Of a DNA stretch of 64,000 nt, positions 46,513 to 56,103 are shown in pieces (position 1 is the first letter of the stretch; each line of letters starts with the position of its first letter). This DNA is from Allotamlana fucoidanivorans (GTDB taxonomy: Bacteria; Bacteroidota; Bacteroidia; Flavobacteriales; Flavobacteriaceae). Where the stretch lies: the NCBI RefSeq assembly GCF_006265225.1, contig NZ_VDCS01000006.1, forward strand, positions 124,001 to 188,000, read 5' to 3'. The notes under the pieces are model-generated. The model searched no databases, was not told the origin of the DNA, and saw only the letters and a program-made list of their open reading frames with translations. Made by a program: the position numbers and the translations under genes.

Positions 46513-48306
46513 TTACTGCTTTGCTGCCTTAGGCCCATCGTAATCATATGTAAACCAATCTACATCAATATAACCGGCATCTTCTTTTTCATTCCAAGAG
46601 AAGAACCCTAAACGGTCACCTGTCCATTTTCCGAAGGCAATAGTAAATGTTGGTCCGAATTTAGTAAAGGTTTTACCATTCAAACTATATTCATAAGTAG
46701 CTTGATCACTATTATTTGTTGTTCTTATGTATAAATTAGATCCTGTAAGCTCTGGACCTTTGGTTTTTTCAGCCATAGGACTCATATAAAACAAATGCTT
46801 TTTACCGTTTTGATCAACCTCAACACCTAACAAATTAAACACCCCGCCATATCTTACAAAACCAGCTAATTGATGGGGTTGCATGCCAGAAATATCAAAC
46901 TTAGAAACGGCAGTACCTGTTGTAATCCCCATGATACGTTGACTTAGGGTATTGCAAGCTCTCCAAAAATCAGAATCTGAGCCATCATTGTTTGTCCACT
47001 CGTTTATGTTTGGACCGTAACCTTTTTCGTTTGGTAATATTTTGGTTGCTTTAAGGCGTAACCACCCGGGGCGCTCGGTTAAAGACCAATGCGTGTTTCT
47101 TGGATTATGGTTCCACTCCCATTGGAATCCTAATTTAGATGATGAAAAATCATCGTCTGAACTGGGGGCTGTAATTGGATAACCGTCTATAGGTTTTTTA
47201 TGTTGTTTTACAGGTTCACCTATGCCATCGTTATCTTCATCTACACCTATAATTGGCCATCCATCAACCCAATTAACAGGCTCAAGACATTGAGGACGCC
47301 CTTGAAAAGGAATATCATCATTTTGGATTAACTGATGCATATACCACCATGATTTATCTGGAGCTTGCATTAATGCACCTTGGCTGGCACTGCGGTTATT
47401 AAACACCGTTCCTTTTTCTAAAACAGTTTTTACTTCATACGGGCCATAAATACTTTCTTTTGAACGAAGTACAATTTGTTTTCTATCATTTTTAGGGTTT
47501 TTAACACCTGGTTTGGTAGATTTATCTCCCATAGTCCACTGCGCTAAAAAGATATACCAGGTTCCGTCAATTTTATAAATTTTGGCCGCTTCAGCTCCCA
47601 TGCCTGTATACACCAATTTACCTTCATCTAGAATTTTAGTACCATCCCAACTCATTTCATAAATTCTGTTTTCGTTACCCTCTATTTTATTATCAGAATC
47701 TTTTTGCTTTCCAGCGGTATTGATAATTACATAAGCTTTATGAGTTTCTTTATCCCAAAACACAGCAGGGTCATCTAAAACCTTAGCTTTAGGCAACATC
47801 ATGATTGGTTTACTCCAAGGGCCTTTTATATCTTTTGCCGTGGTAACCATTAATCCATGTTGGTAATCTATTTGATAACAATACCATTTACCTTCATGGT
47901 AGGCTAAATCTCCAGCCCAAACACCAAACGAATAGCCATTCATACGGTCCCAGTTGTACTCTGGAGCCCATGATAAGCTGTCAAATGCATGTCCAACATT
48001 GGTCCAGTTTACCATATCTTTTGACTCTAAAATGGGCATACCAGGAGACATATGTTGTTTGGACGTTATCATGTAATAGGTATCGCCTACTTGCTCAATA
48101 TCAGAGTCTGGATAATCGGCATTTAAAATAGGATTGATATAGGTGCCGTCACCTTGATCACCAAAACTGCCAGTTTTAGGAGGCTGATTGACCGTTGATT
48201 TGACTTCAGCCACATCTATTTGTTCTGTTTTAGATTTACATGCCAAAACTGTGCAAGCCAAAACAGCTACTAAAGTTTTAAAATCAATTAGATTTGATAT
48301 TTTCAT
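46513..48306 (-). CDS. GH43-family glycosidase with C-terminal beta-sandwich (lipoprotein)
   Basis: This 597-residue protein has lipobox Cys23 (VLAC). The propeller (about 55-360) shows base Asp67 in NADYPDSDI, Asp179 in VLDDPAVF and acid Glu239 in GMGAEAAKIY. Residues about 395-597 form the concanavalin-like domain usual in GH43 xylosidases (FQWEWNHNPRNTHWSL, GWLRLKATK). Beta-xylosidase is the likeliest activity. It lies 26 bp after the gene for a secreted binding protein, in the GH78-led operon. Confidence 0.92.
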   Translation of the reverse strand: MKISNLIDFKTLVAVLACTVLACKSKTEQIDVAEVKSTVNQPPKTGSFGDQGDGTYINPILNADYPDSDIEQVGDTYYMITSKQHMSPGMPILESKDMVNWTNVGHAFDSLSWAPEYNWDRMNGYSFGVWAGDLAYHEGKWYCYQIDYQHGLMVTTAKDIKGPWSKPIMMLPKAKVLDDPAVFWDKETHKAYVIINTAGKQKDSDNKIEGNENRIYEMSWDGTKILDEGKLVYTGMGAEAAKIYKIDGTWYIFLAQWTMGDKSTKPGVKNPKNDRKQIVLRSKESIYGPYEVKTVLEKGTVFNNRSASQGALMQAPDKSWWYMHQLIQNDDIPFQGRPQCLEPVNWVDGWPIIGVDEDNDGIGEPVKQHKKPIDGYPITAPSSDDDFSSSKLGFQWEWNHNPRNTHWSLTERPGWLRLKATKILPNEKGYGPNINEWTNNDGSDSDFWRACNTLSQRIMGITTGTAVSKFDISGMQPHQLAGFVRYGGVFNLLGVEVDQNGKKHLFYMSPMAEKTKGPELTGSNLYIRTTNNSDQATYEYSLNGKTFTKFGPTFTIAFGKWTGDRLGFFSWNEKEDAGYIDVDWFTYDYDGPKAAKQ

Positions 48307-48332
48307 TTAAATTGTATTTAAGGCGTTTTGAT

Positions 48333-49292
48333 TTATAACTTTATGATTTTTTTTGAAAAACCTGATGTATTGTTTTTTAATGAAACGAAATAGATACCAC
48401 TTGCTAAATCACTTAGATCAATAGTTGCATTGGTTTTAGTCATTTTTAAAGTACGAATTACAATACCGTGAATGTTTGTTACAATAAGATCATCATCTAG
48501 ACATAGGTTTGCAACAGTTACAATACCGGTTGTAGGATTAGGATACAAACTTAAGGGCTTTACTTGTTTTTGATTATCAACAGATAAAACTCCGCTGTAA
48601 CATAAAGACTCATTATTAGCAAGATTAAAGGCCACACTATCAGAAATAGCATTTAGCCTTAAAACCATTCTATCTAAAAGGCAATAAGAGGATCTAGCAT
48701 CTAAGGTGATTTTGTAAATCCCTGGATTATTAAAGGTTACAAAAACACGATGAGAATCGCCATCATTGGTATTTGCTACAAACCTCCAATCTAAAGTATT
48801 TCCAAAAATTTTGAAAAAACCCAATGTGGATGAGCCCACAGGACAATCATTATTTGGGTCAGTTTGACAAGCTGGTTTAGGTATTACTCTATGACCTGTT
48901 TTTAGACCATAATAATCATCAGCGTCAATTTTTAACCAAGCGTCATTATGCTCACCCTTAGATGTGCCTTTATTGATTTTCATATGCCATGCAAACCTGT
49001 AAGTTCCAGGGGTATTAATTTTTATATTATATACTATAAACGCATTAGATAGACTAGAAAAAGACTCAGGGCCATCCCAATAAATGTAACCATCACCAGT
49101 ATAACCGGAAACACTGTTATCTACTTTCCAATTTGGATGATTTATAACACCCGATTCCATTTCTATAGTCAAAATTCCGTTTTGTTCTTCAAAAGGCAAC
49201 AGACCATCACAAGGCGCTGTTTGCGCGACTAAAGACATCGATTTGATGAGTATAAAAATTAGAACATTAGCAACTCTTTTTATGTTTTTCAT
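48333..49292 (-). CDS. T9SS-secreted carbohydrate-binding-like protein
   Basis: This 319-residue protein has a signal peptide (about 8-23). Residues about 30-215 look like a galactose-binding-type beta-sandwich: GILTIEMESG, an aromatic-rich GDGYIYWDGPESF, and PGTYRFAWHMKIN. Cys residues in PACQTDPNNDCP may form a disulfide. The C-terminus is a T9SS type A domain (LSLYPNPTTGIV...KKIIKL). No catalytic motif is visible. It lies 56 bp downstream of the GH78 gene. Confidence 0.65.
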   Translation of the reverse strand: MKNIKRVANVLIFILIKSMSLVAQTAPCDGLLPFEEQNGILTIEMESGVINHPNWKVDNSVSGYTGDGYIYWDGPESFSSLSNAFIVYNIKINTPGTYRFAWHMKINKGTSKGEHNDAWLKIDADDYYGLKTGHRVIPKPACQTDPNNDCPVGSSTLGFFKIFGNTLDWRFVANTNDGDSHRVFVTFNNPGIYKITLDARSSYCLLDRMVLRLNAISDSVAFNLANNESLCYSGVLSVDNQKQVKPLSLYPNPTTGIVTVANLCLDDDLIVTNIHGIVIRTLKMTKTNATIDLSDLASGIYFVSLKNNTSGFSKKIIKL

Positions 49293-49348
49293 TAATAATG
49301 CATTAGATACTTGACGTTCCTTTTTAAATCAAAAGTTAGTGTTAAATA

Positions 49349-52210
49349 TTAGTCTTTAGTATATGTAATTTCATATGAACCTGAGCCGAGAATGATGTTA
49401 GTATTTTCTTCTACTTCGTATTCAAACGAATTTTTAAATACATTAAAATTCAAACCATTAATTTTAATAGTTTGAAACTCATTCTGACTTAAAACCAATG
49501 TAGCTTTTGTATTAAACGGCACAACCAAATTCATGGTTAACAAACCATCTTTTAAACTCCACGAATTTTTAACAGCACCATAAGATGTTGGAACAGAAAT
49601 ATCTGTATTTGTAACAGCGCTAGGAAACTCAGGATTAACAGTAAACACCTTGTAACCAGTTTGGTTTCTTGAAGATTTTACACCTCCTAAAGACTCAAAA
49701 AAGTAAGCCGCAAAACCACTATGCATAGGATGATTTAATGAATTGGTTGGACCTTCCATTTTCTCCCATTCAAACTGACGCTCAGGCCACGTGGTAAATC
49801 CAGAATTCATCACATACGTTTGACTAGGAAACTCGGGTGTGGTTAAGATAGCATAAGCTAAATCGGCCTTACCATATTTTGATAATACCGTATAAATGTA
49901 ACGATTACCATGAATTCCTGTTGAGTGATGCCCTCCCTTAACTTTTACAATATCATGCTCTAGGCCATTCACAACATTTTCAATTTCTGTTTCAGGCACA
50001 ATACCAAATTGTAACGCCTGAACAGTAGCGGTTTGACTTTGATACCATTTGTGCTTGGTATTAGGAATGTCTACCAAAAACGCTTTATTAAAAGCTGTTT
50101 TTAAAGCCTCTTTTTCTGCTTTCATCTTTGCTTCATATTCCGCGTCTGCATTCATTTTTGCAAACGTTTCCATAATGCCTAGCACATCATAGAAATAGGC
50201 ATTTGCTGAAATGATAGGATCACATTCCATGGCACTTGGGTTTAACCTTCTGTCCCAACGTGGTGGACACCAATCACCCATACCGTCTTGCATAATGCCA
50301 TTTTCGCCTTTATAGTTCAGATAAAAATCCGTTAAACCTTTCATCTCGTTATAATACTCTTTTACAATAGCATCATCTCCATAATACCAGTAATTATACC
50401 AAGGTAAATACATGGTAGCCACACCCCAATCAATTTTTGCATAAGTAGAGGTTCGTTTTCCTGGCGCAACCATGGTAGGTACTTGAAATTTAATTTCAGG
50501 GTTATTATGTCCTTTTGTTGGTCGCATTTGAGTACGAATATCTTCCATGTATTTTTTATAAAAATCATACATATCATAATTATACAAGGCATACTCACAA
50601 AAGGCATGTGCATCACCCAACCAGCCACATTTTTCACGATGCGGACAATCTTCAGGAATACCATGTACATTGTCTTCAATAGTCCATTTACTGATGCTGT
50701 GCATTTTATTTAAAAGCTCACTTGAAGACTTAAAACTTCCCGTTTCTTGAATATCTGTAGCTACTAAAACAGCCTTAATCATATTAGCATCTGGCTTTTT
50801 GGTAATACCTTTTATTTTGGCATATCTAAATCCGTGATAACTAAATTTTGGTTCCCAAGATTCAATAGCATCACCTTTGCATATGTATTTATAAATTTGA
50901 GCCATACCATTGGCACCACCACCTGTTGAACCTTGAAAAATATCTTTTCCGTTGGTTAATAAAGCTTCAGTTGTTATGATTTCAATCAACTGGTTTTTCT
51001 TTTCTTGTACATTGATTTTTACCCAACCCGCAATATTTTGTCCAAAATCTACAATCCATTCGCCGTCTGCCGCTTTAAAAACATTTGTAGGTTCAAATTC
51101 CTTTAATTTTTTTATTGCAGGAATTTGTTGCGCACTTACTTTTGCTATTTTTGGCGTTGCTATTTTCACATTGCCCCATGCTGCTGCATCATATCCTGAT
51201 TCAGTCCAATTACCTAATTCATAACTGGCATCATAAGTATCACCTCCATAAATATTATTAAATACAATTGGCCCTGTAGCTTCTTTCCAGTTTTCGTCTG
51301 TATAAAAATCTTCAGAAGACCCATCGGTATAATTTAGTTTAACCAAACAACGTACTGTTGGAGGACCGTAAGACACGCCTTTTTTATTCGACTCTGGATC
51401 TCGGCTCCAAGATATATTTTGACCGTAAAAACCATTTCCTAATATAATTCCGAAGGCATTTTTACCTGTTTGGAGCTGCTCTGTAATATCATAATTCACA
51501 TAATACGCTTGTTTATCATAATTTGAAGGCGCAGGATCTAAAACATGATCACCTACTTTTTTACCGTTTATATACATTTCGTAATAGCCTAAACCACAGA
51601 TATAAGCTTGCGCATTTTTCAGAGTTTTATCAATAGCTATTTCATTTCTAAAATAACTAGCTGCGAAACCATCAACGGGCGTTGGTTTTTTCATTTTTCC
51701 GGTTTGGTAGTTTCTATAGCGGTGTGGTGATGTTCTTGTATCCTTATTCAAGGTAATCCATTTTGCATCACCCCAGTTTTCCTTGTCCATCAACCCCATT
51801 TGAAATGTTTGGGTATTAGACCAGGTAGAGGCATTACCACTTTCATCCCAAATTTTAACCTTCCAGAAATAGGCTGTCATGGCTTTTAAAGGCTTCCCTT
51901 TATACCGTACAAATGCAGTTTGGTCACTTTTTACATTATTTGAATTCCAGATATCAGCATCATTTTCATTTAACTTTTCTTCTAAGGACGCTACCAAGAT
52001 TTGATATGCAGATTGCGATTTATTGAACCCATCCGCATTAACTACCCAAGAAAACGTGGGTTGCTCGCTTTCAATTGTTGATGGGTTTTGCTTGTTATCA
52101 ACCAATAGGGTTTCAAAATTAATTTGACTTCTTGAAGTGGAAACTTGCATACAAGAAATACAAAACACTGCAAAACATGCTATTACAAATAAGAGTTGGT
52201 GTTTTTTCAT
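49349..52210 (-). CDS. GH78-family alpha-L-rhamnosidase, divergent third copy
   Basis: This 953-residue lipoprotein-type enzyme (lipobox Cys20, FCISC) has the GH78 domain order: Fn3-like (about 32-140), two beta-sandwich domains (about 145-490), an (alpha/alpha)6 barrel with EDCPHREKCGWLGDAH (520-535, Glu526), and a C-terminal sandwich. It differs from the tandem pair at 18559-24099 in the signature (HREK for QRDER) and in an insert near 160-185. It should act on alpha-L-rhamnosides with different substrate preference. It is first in an operon with a binding protein, GH43 and sulfatase. Confidence 0.92.
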   Translation of the reverse strand: MKKHQLLFVIACFAVFCISCMQVSTSRSQINFETLLVDNKQNPSTIESEQPTFSWVVNADGFNKSQSAYQILVASLEEKLNENDADIWNSNNVKSDQTAFVRYKGKPLKAMTAYFWKVKIWDESGNASTWSNTQTFQMGLMDKENWGDAKWITLNKDTRTSPHRYRNYQTGKMKKPTPVDGFAASYFRNEIAIDKTLKNAQAYICGLGYYEMYINGKKVGDHVLDPAPSNYDKQAYYVNYDITEQLQTGKNAFGIILGNGFYGQNISWSRDPESNKKGVSYGPPTVRCLVKLNYTDGSSEDFYTDENWKEATGPIVFNNIYGGDTYDASYELGNWTESGYDAAAWGNVKIATPKIAKVSAQQIPAIKKLKEFEPTNVFKAADGEWIVDFGQNIAGWVKINVQEKKNQLIEIITTEALLTNGKDIFQGSTGGGANGMAQIYKYICKGDAIESWEPKFSYHGFRYAKIKGITKKPDANMIKAVLVATDIQETGSFKSSSELLNKMHSISKWTIEDNVHGIPEDCPHREKCGWLGDAHAFCEYALYNYDMYDFYKKYMEDIRTQMRPTKGHNNPEIKFQVPTMVAPGKRTSTYAKIDWGVATMYLPWYNYWYYGDDAIVKEYYNEMKGLTDFYLNYKGENGIMQDGMGDWCPPRWDRRLNPSAMECDPIISANAYFYDVLGIMETFAKMNADAEYEAKMKAEKEALKTAFNKAFLVDIPNTKHKWYQSQTATVQALQFGIVPETEIENVVNGLEHDIVKVKGGHHSTGIHGNRYIYTVLSKYGKADLAYAILTTPEFPSQTYVMNSGFTTWPERQFEWEKMEGPTNSLNHPMHSGFAAYFFESLGGVKSSRNQTGYKVFTVNPEFPSAVTNTDISVPTSYGAVKNSWSLKDGLLTMNLVVPFNTKATLVLSQNEFQTIKINGLNFNVFKNSFEYEVEENTNIILGSGSYEITYTKD

Positions 52211-52255
52211 TTTTAAAGTTAGAGTTAGCGTCTTATCGCTGTTAAATTTAGTGGT

Positions 52256-52305
52256 TGAAGGTACCTGAATAGTTCAAAAAACTTATCCTGTACTATCATG
52301 CACTT
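52256..52305 (-). promoter_or_regulatory. Promoter with PUL direct-repeat operator, GH78-GH43-sulfatase operon
   Basis: The coding-strand units are AAGTGCATGA (52296-52305) and TAGTACAGGA (52286-52295), a full consensus half. A weak box TACCTTCA (52256-52263) lies at exactly 22 bp. One further isolated unit of the same orientation occurs at 52422-52431. Confidence 0.6.
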
Positions 52306-52448
52306 TGCAAATTTTGTATTACTTCAATTATTTCAGAAATTATTCATTTTTCCATACTTCAGACAAAGTCTTTCTAGTATGCTCACAAAGCTATAATACA
52401 GGTTAATAACTCTTAAAATCATCCTGTACTCTGATACCTTAACAGCCA

Positions 52449-52498
52449 AAAAACAAGATAGAACAGGATACTCCTAATTGGTTTCGTAAGTATCTTGA
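52449..52498 (+). promoter_or_regulatory. Promoter with PUL direct-repeat operator, PL28-like gene
   Basis: Here the element is on the plus strand: AAAAACAAGA (52449-52458) and TAGAACAGGA (52459-52468). The box TATCTTGA (52491-52498) follows after exactly 22 bp, 43 bp before the ATG at 52542. It is the mirror of the minus-strand copy at 52286, in the 331-bp divergent gap 52211-52541. Confidence 0.6.
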
Positions 52499-52541
52499 AA
52501 CCCTATATTTAATAGCACTAAGCAATCATAAGAATTTTATA

Positions 52542-53408
52542 ATGAAAAACAAACTTCAATTAATAGGTAAAAATGGACTCATTTTATTTTTAACCTTATT
52601 AATGTCATGTTCTAATAATTCTGAAAGCCAATCAGAAAAAGAAAAAACGATAATAGAAGAATCAAAGGACGACAACTCAAATACTACTGCTAACCAGGTT
52701 TGTGATGAGGTTTCAGATTTTCCGAACTTAGGGCCTTCAGCGTCACAATCACAATCTTGTAAGGATGTTTCAACCCCCAACAATCAAGGTACATTAGATT
52801 GTAGAACAGATAATACTGTAGGGGGTTATGAAAATTTAGCTAACGGCTGGGGTAGCTATAAGATTACTGGTGGCGAAATACGATATGATGGCACTAGAAC
52901 TAGAGTAGAACGATTTTTTAAAACTATTTCGCACGGAACGAATAAAAACACTAATCTAACCGGTACACTTAAAATTGTAGATTTAAGTGATGGAAATACC
53001 TGCATTATCCAGTCCCATGCAGATGGTGATATTTTAAAAGGAGAAGAAGCCGGAAGTACAAATAGAAGTGCACAATTTTTACTTTACGCCAAGAAATCTA
53101 GTGATAAAATACAATTAGAAACTCATGTAACCATTAATCCATATACCACAGACACAGGCGGCGAAAGGGACGTAAAAAACTTAAAAACAATAAATTACAA
53201 TCAAGAATACGCTTTTGCTTATGAAACAGGCTACGATGTTAATGGTACTGCATTTTCAAAAATAACAGTTGGTGATACTGAAACCTATATTACACATAAC
53301 CATACTACAGAACGAGTTTACACGAGATATGGGGCTTACGGCACAAGTGATACTGGAGATGTAACTGCACATATTGAATTTAAAGACGTTAATTTATGTA
53401 GGGAATGA
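52542..53408 (+). CDS. PL28-like (jelly-roll) polysaccharide lyase, lipoprotein
   Basis: This 288-residue protein has lipobox Cys23 (LLMSC), then a Ser/Glu/Asp-rich linker to about residue 50, typical of surface-exposed lipoproteins. Residues about 75-288 are predicted to be all beta: LANGWGSYKITGGEIRYDG, RTRVERFF, NTCIIQSHADGDILKG, KIQLETHVTIN, YNQEYAFAYETGYDV, and VYTRYGAYGTSD. The QSHADG strand and YAFAYE strand recall the Q-x-H and Tyr positions of alginate-lyase-2/PL7-fold enzymes, the fold also used by PL28 ulvan lyases. I infer PL28-like; PL7-like is the alternative. It is the only intact plus-strand gene and has its own operator. Confidence 0.6.
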   Translation: MKNKLQLIGKNGLILFLTLLMSCSNNSESQSEKEKTIIEESKDDNSNTTANQVCDEVSDFPNLGPSASQSQSCKDVSTPNNQGTLDCRTDNTVGGYENLANGWGSYKITGGEIRYDGTRTRVERFFKTISHGTNKNTNLTGTLKIVDLSDGNTCIIQSHADGDILKGEEAGSTNRSAQFLLYAKKSSDKIQLETHVTINPYTTDTGGERDVKNLKTINYNQEYAFAYETGYDVNGTAFSKITVGDTETYITHNHTTERVYTRYGAYGTSDTGDVTAHIEFKDVNLCRE

Positions 53409-53676
53409 TCTATTTGAATTTGGTTATATATTTCATTTTTGACTAAGGCCGTTGTAAAACAGTTCATTTTTATATTTTTTATTAAAATAATCTTAATAGT
53501 CTAAGGCTACAATTTAACAAAGAACATTGTTTTAGTGATGATTATTTATAGAACATGCTCAAATCATTATTTTTGAGCAAACACTGATATGCATTTTCGA
53601 AAATAGGTTTCTTTTTTATAGAAAGATAAAACCTCTCTAAAATTTTAACAACCTATTTGAAGTTTTTAAAAAACAA

Positions 53677-53724
53677 AAACATGATATAAAATAAATCATT
53701 TCTAACTTATTTCATATCATGTTT
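53677..53724. terminator. Bidirectional terminator between PL28-like gene and rhaT
   Basis: An 11-pair stem AAACATGATAT (53677-53687) / ATATCATGTTT (53714-53724) extends imperfectly inward. It lies 44 bp past the rhaT stop (53768) and can serve both converging genes. The rest of the 359-bp gap 53409-53767 is AT-rich with no gene seen. Confidence 0.65.
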
Positions 53725-53767
53725 AAATTGTCTTGATAAATCAAATCAGTTATAAAGCACGTTGTTC

Positions 53768-54820
53768 TTAAATAGAATTACCAATACCAACAAGGACTAC
53801 AGACATAAGAATTACAACAATACCAGCTGTTATGGTATATTTCGTTTTTTTCGCAACGCCCTTCCATTCTTTCCTATATATTCCCCAAAAGTTTGCGGTC
53901 AAAATAATGGTAGACATATGTAAAATCCAAGAACTTGCTCCGCTCCCCAACTTACTCTCACCCATACCATAGAAAAAGAATTGTAAAAACCATATAGTTC
54001 CTGCTAAAGCAGCGAACATGATGTTTTTTGATATTGGTGTGTTCTTATTTGTGAAATCCTTATAAGATTTATTTTGAATACTTAAAACAGTTGTCCAAAT
54101 TAAATTGGTCACTAAACCACCCCAAAGAATAACCACAAAGGTTACATTATTAGCAAACAAATGGTCGTAACCTGCTTCTACTGCAGCTTCGGCCAGAGGC
54201 TTTCCTGATTCAATACCAAAACTAAAAAATGAACTTAAAATACCTGAGAGAATAGCAACAATTAATCCTTTTACTAAGTTAAACTCTGAAACAGATTTCT
54301 TTTTTTCTTCATCAGAAAGTTCTTTTTCTTTCATAATTCCAGCTTTTCCGCAAAGCCAAATACCCAAAAGACAAACCAAAACACCCAACAAAACTACTTG
54401 TCCACCTGTTGCTCCCAACATATCTGTAAAAGACACTTTCCCTTCAGCTGGACTAAAATTATAATATATCGAAGGCACAACAGCTCCAAAAGCTGCACAA
54501 AAACCGAGAACAACCGAATTACCTAAAGACATTCCTAAATAGCGAACCCCAAGCCCATAGGATAAACCTCCTACACCCCAAAGTAACCCCATTAAAAAGG
54601 TAAAACCTACAATGGTACTGGAGCCAGAAGCTATTATATCCAAAAATCCTGGAACAGTTAAATAAGCGGCCAATGGCGGAACAATTAGCCATGACATTAA
54701 ACCACCAACCATCCAATAGCTTTCCCATGCCCATCCTTTCACTTTGTTAAATGGCATATAAAAACTACCTGACGCAATTCCTCCTAAGGAATGAAATAAA
54801 ACACCTAATATTGCTTGCAT
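53768..54820 (-). CDS. rhaT: L-rhamnose/H+ symporter
   Basis: This 350-residue membrane protein has about ten transmembrane helices. It matches E. coli RhaT along its length: FHSLGGIASGSFYMPFNKVKGWAWESYW, VGGLMSWLIVPP, GVRYLGMSLGNSV, WFLQFFFYGMGESKLG, SWILHMS and KEWKGV. It brings L-rhamnose across the inner membrane with a proton. Sharing the PUL operator ties rhamnose uptake to the degradative enzymes. The downstream rhamnose isomerase/kinase/aldolase genes are not in the window. Confidence 0.95.
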   Translation of the reverse strand: MQAILGVLFHSLGGIASGSFYMPFNKVKGWAWESYWMVGGLMSWLIVPPLAAYLTVPGFLDIIASGSSTIVGFTFLMGLLWGVGGLSYGLGVRYLGMSLGNSVVLGFCAAFGAVVPSIYYNFSPAEGKVSFTDMLGATGGQVVLLGVLVCLLGIWLCGKAGIMKEKELSDEEKKKSVSEFNLVKGLIVAILSGILSSFFSFGIESGKPLAEAAVEAGYDHLFANNVTFVVILWGGLVTNLIWTTVLSIQNKSYKDFTNKNTPISKNIMFAALAGTIWFLQFFFYGMGESKLGSGASSWILHMSTIILTANFWGIYRKEWKGVAKKTKYTITAGIVVILMSVVLVGIGNSI

Positions 54821-54849
54821 ATTTTCTCTTTTTAAATAATATTAAGGTC

Positions 54850-54899
54850 TAAAAGTAAAGTCTCAAAACCTTTAAACCATCCTGCTCTATCATGACAAC
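54850..54899 (-). promoter_or_regulatory. Promoter with PUL direct-repeat operator, rhaT
   Basis: The coding-strand units are GTTGTCATGA (54890-54899) and TAGAGCAGGA (54880-54889). The -7 box TACTTTTA (54850-54857) follows after exactly 22 bp, 29 bp before the ATG. In the remaining gap 54900-55177 only short broken frames occur and nothing is recognisable. Confidence 0.65.
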
Positions 54900-55177
54900 A
54901 AAACAAACTTATAAAATCTAGTTTCAACAAATCCTACCGCCCTAAAACTGAAAAATTTCCTTGATATATCAACTTCATTGACCATATATCCTTTACCACT
55001 TGTACATCAATTCAACGCCCTTTGATTACTTATATGCTTTTTTGAAATCTTCATTTTCAAGCAATCAACTAAAATAGGCTAGCGATGAATAGTTTATACA
55101 GCGTGACCATACGTTTACTAATTAACCCCATATTAATACTATCGCTATAAAACCCCTGAATGTAATATTATACAAGC

Positions 55178-55999
55178 TTAATTCCATGAGGTAGTTTCAC
55201 CCAATACTGTAATTGTTTGGTTGGTATAATTAATTTTGAAACCCGTAATTTCATCTATTGCCAGATCAACAACACCAGATTTAGTAGTTCTTGGCTTTAA
55301 AACGTAATGTAATGGTGGCTCAAAAGCTACAAGATAACGGGTGCCATCTGAAGTGATACCCCACTGAATTCCTTCCAACAGATACTCATCATCCCATATA
55401 TTTGAGGCAGTTTCAGAACCAGCAATCCACGTTCTATTAGACTCTTCATCAAAAGTTATATTTATTCCATTGTTAGATGTTACATTACCGTTTTCAACAG
55501 TCACGCCAAAAACGACATCACCGTCTTCGTTTTCACCCCAATTTTCAACCACTTGTGTGCCTTGAACTTTAAATATATCGTGATAAAAATTATTAAATGT
55601 AGTGGTGTGAAAGCTACCCAACTGTCCAAACCATCCTGATGAAATAATGGTAATAATACCTCTACGTACAATGCCATCTTCACAAAGTGTCCCTCTGCCA
55701 AAATCAACTGTTATGGTTTTTGGAAAGGTTTCTAAATCAAAAGGCTCTATTATTAGTTCAGGTCCATTCTCAGATCCAATTTGCTCACCTTTTAATTCAC
55801 TTTCAGCCTTTAAAATAGCATCGCCAACATTATTAACTACATCTTGAAAAATCCCATTGACTAAAACATACTCATTGAGTTTTTCTGTATAAAATAAAAT
55901 AGCCCGATCCTTACTGGAGTCACTGTTTTCATCAGGCAGGTCATTTCTTTGACATGACGTAATCAAAAAAATAAATATTAAAGCACTAATCTTTCTCAT
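55178..55999 (-). CDS. Uncharacterised exported lipoprotein
   Basis: This 273-residue protein has lipobox Cys16 (FLITSC) and an acidic linker (DLPDENSDSSKD). The beta-rich body has a recurring flavobacterial pattern: TITVDFGRGTLCEDGIVRRGIITI, a TTTFNNFYHDIFKVQGTQVV block and a late DGTRYLV segment. I know this type only as lipoproteins of unknown role, common in Flavobacteriia and not tied to glycan loci. No PUL operator precedes it, so it may be an unrelated resident gene. Confidence 0.7.
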   Translation of the reverse strand: MRKISALIFIFLITSCQRNDLPDENSDSSKDRAILFYTEKLNEYVLVNGIFQDVVNNVGDAILKAESELKGEQIGSENGPELIIEPFDLETFPKTITVDFGRGTLCEDGIVRRGIITIISSGWFGQLGSFHTTTFNNFYHDIFKVQGTQVVENWGENEDGDVVFGVTVENGNVTSNNGINITFDEESNRTWIAGSETASNIWDDEYLLEGIQWGITSDGTRYLVAFEPPLHYVLKPRTTKSGVVDLAIDEITGFKINYTNQTITVLGETTSWN

Positions 56000-56103
56000 A
56001 ATTTTACAATTTCATTTAATAGATGTGCACAACGTACTAAAAAAAAAGCATGAATTGCTAGTTATTTAGATCTGTAAATTGAAAACGTTGTGTTTAAGTT
56101 TTT

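Noticed and set aside
52422-52431. Isolated single operator unit as a third operator in the divergent gap
   Set aside because: Only one half is recognisable and it is 212 bp from the minus-strand ATG with no matching -7 box; mentioned only as an extra unit.
54900-55177. Possible gene remnant upstream of rhaT
   Set aside because: Only short broken frames on either strand, with no alignable blocks; treated as plain intergenic DNA.
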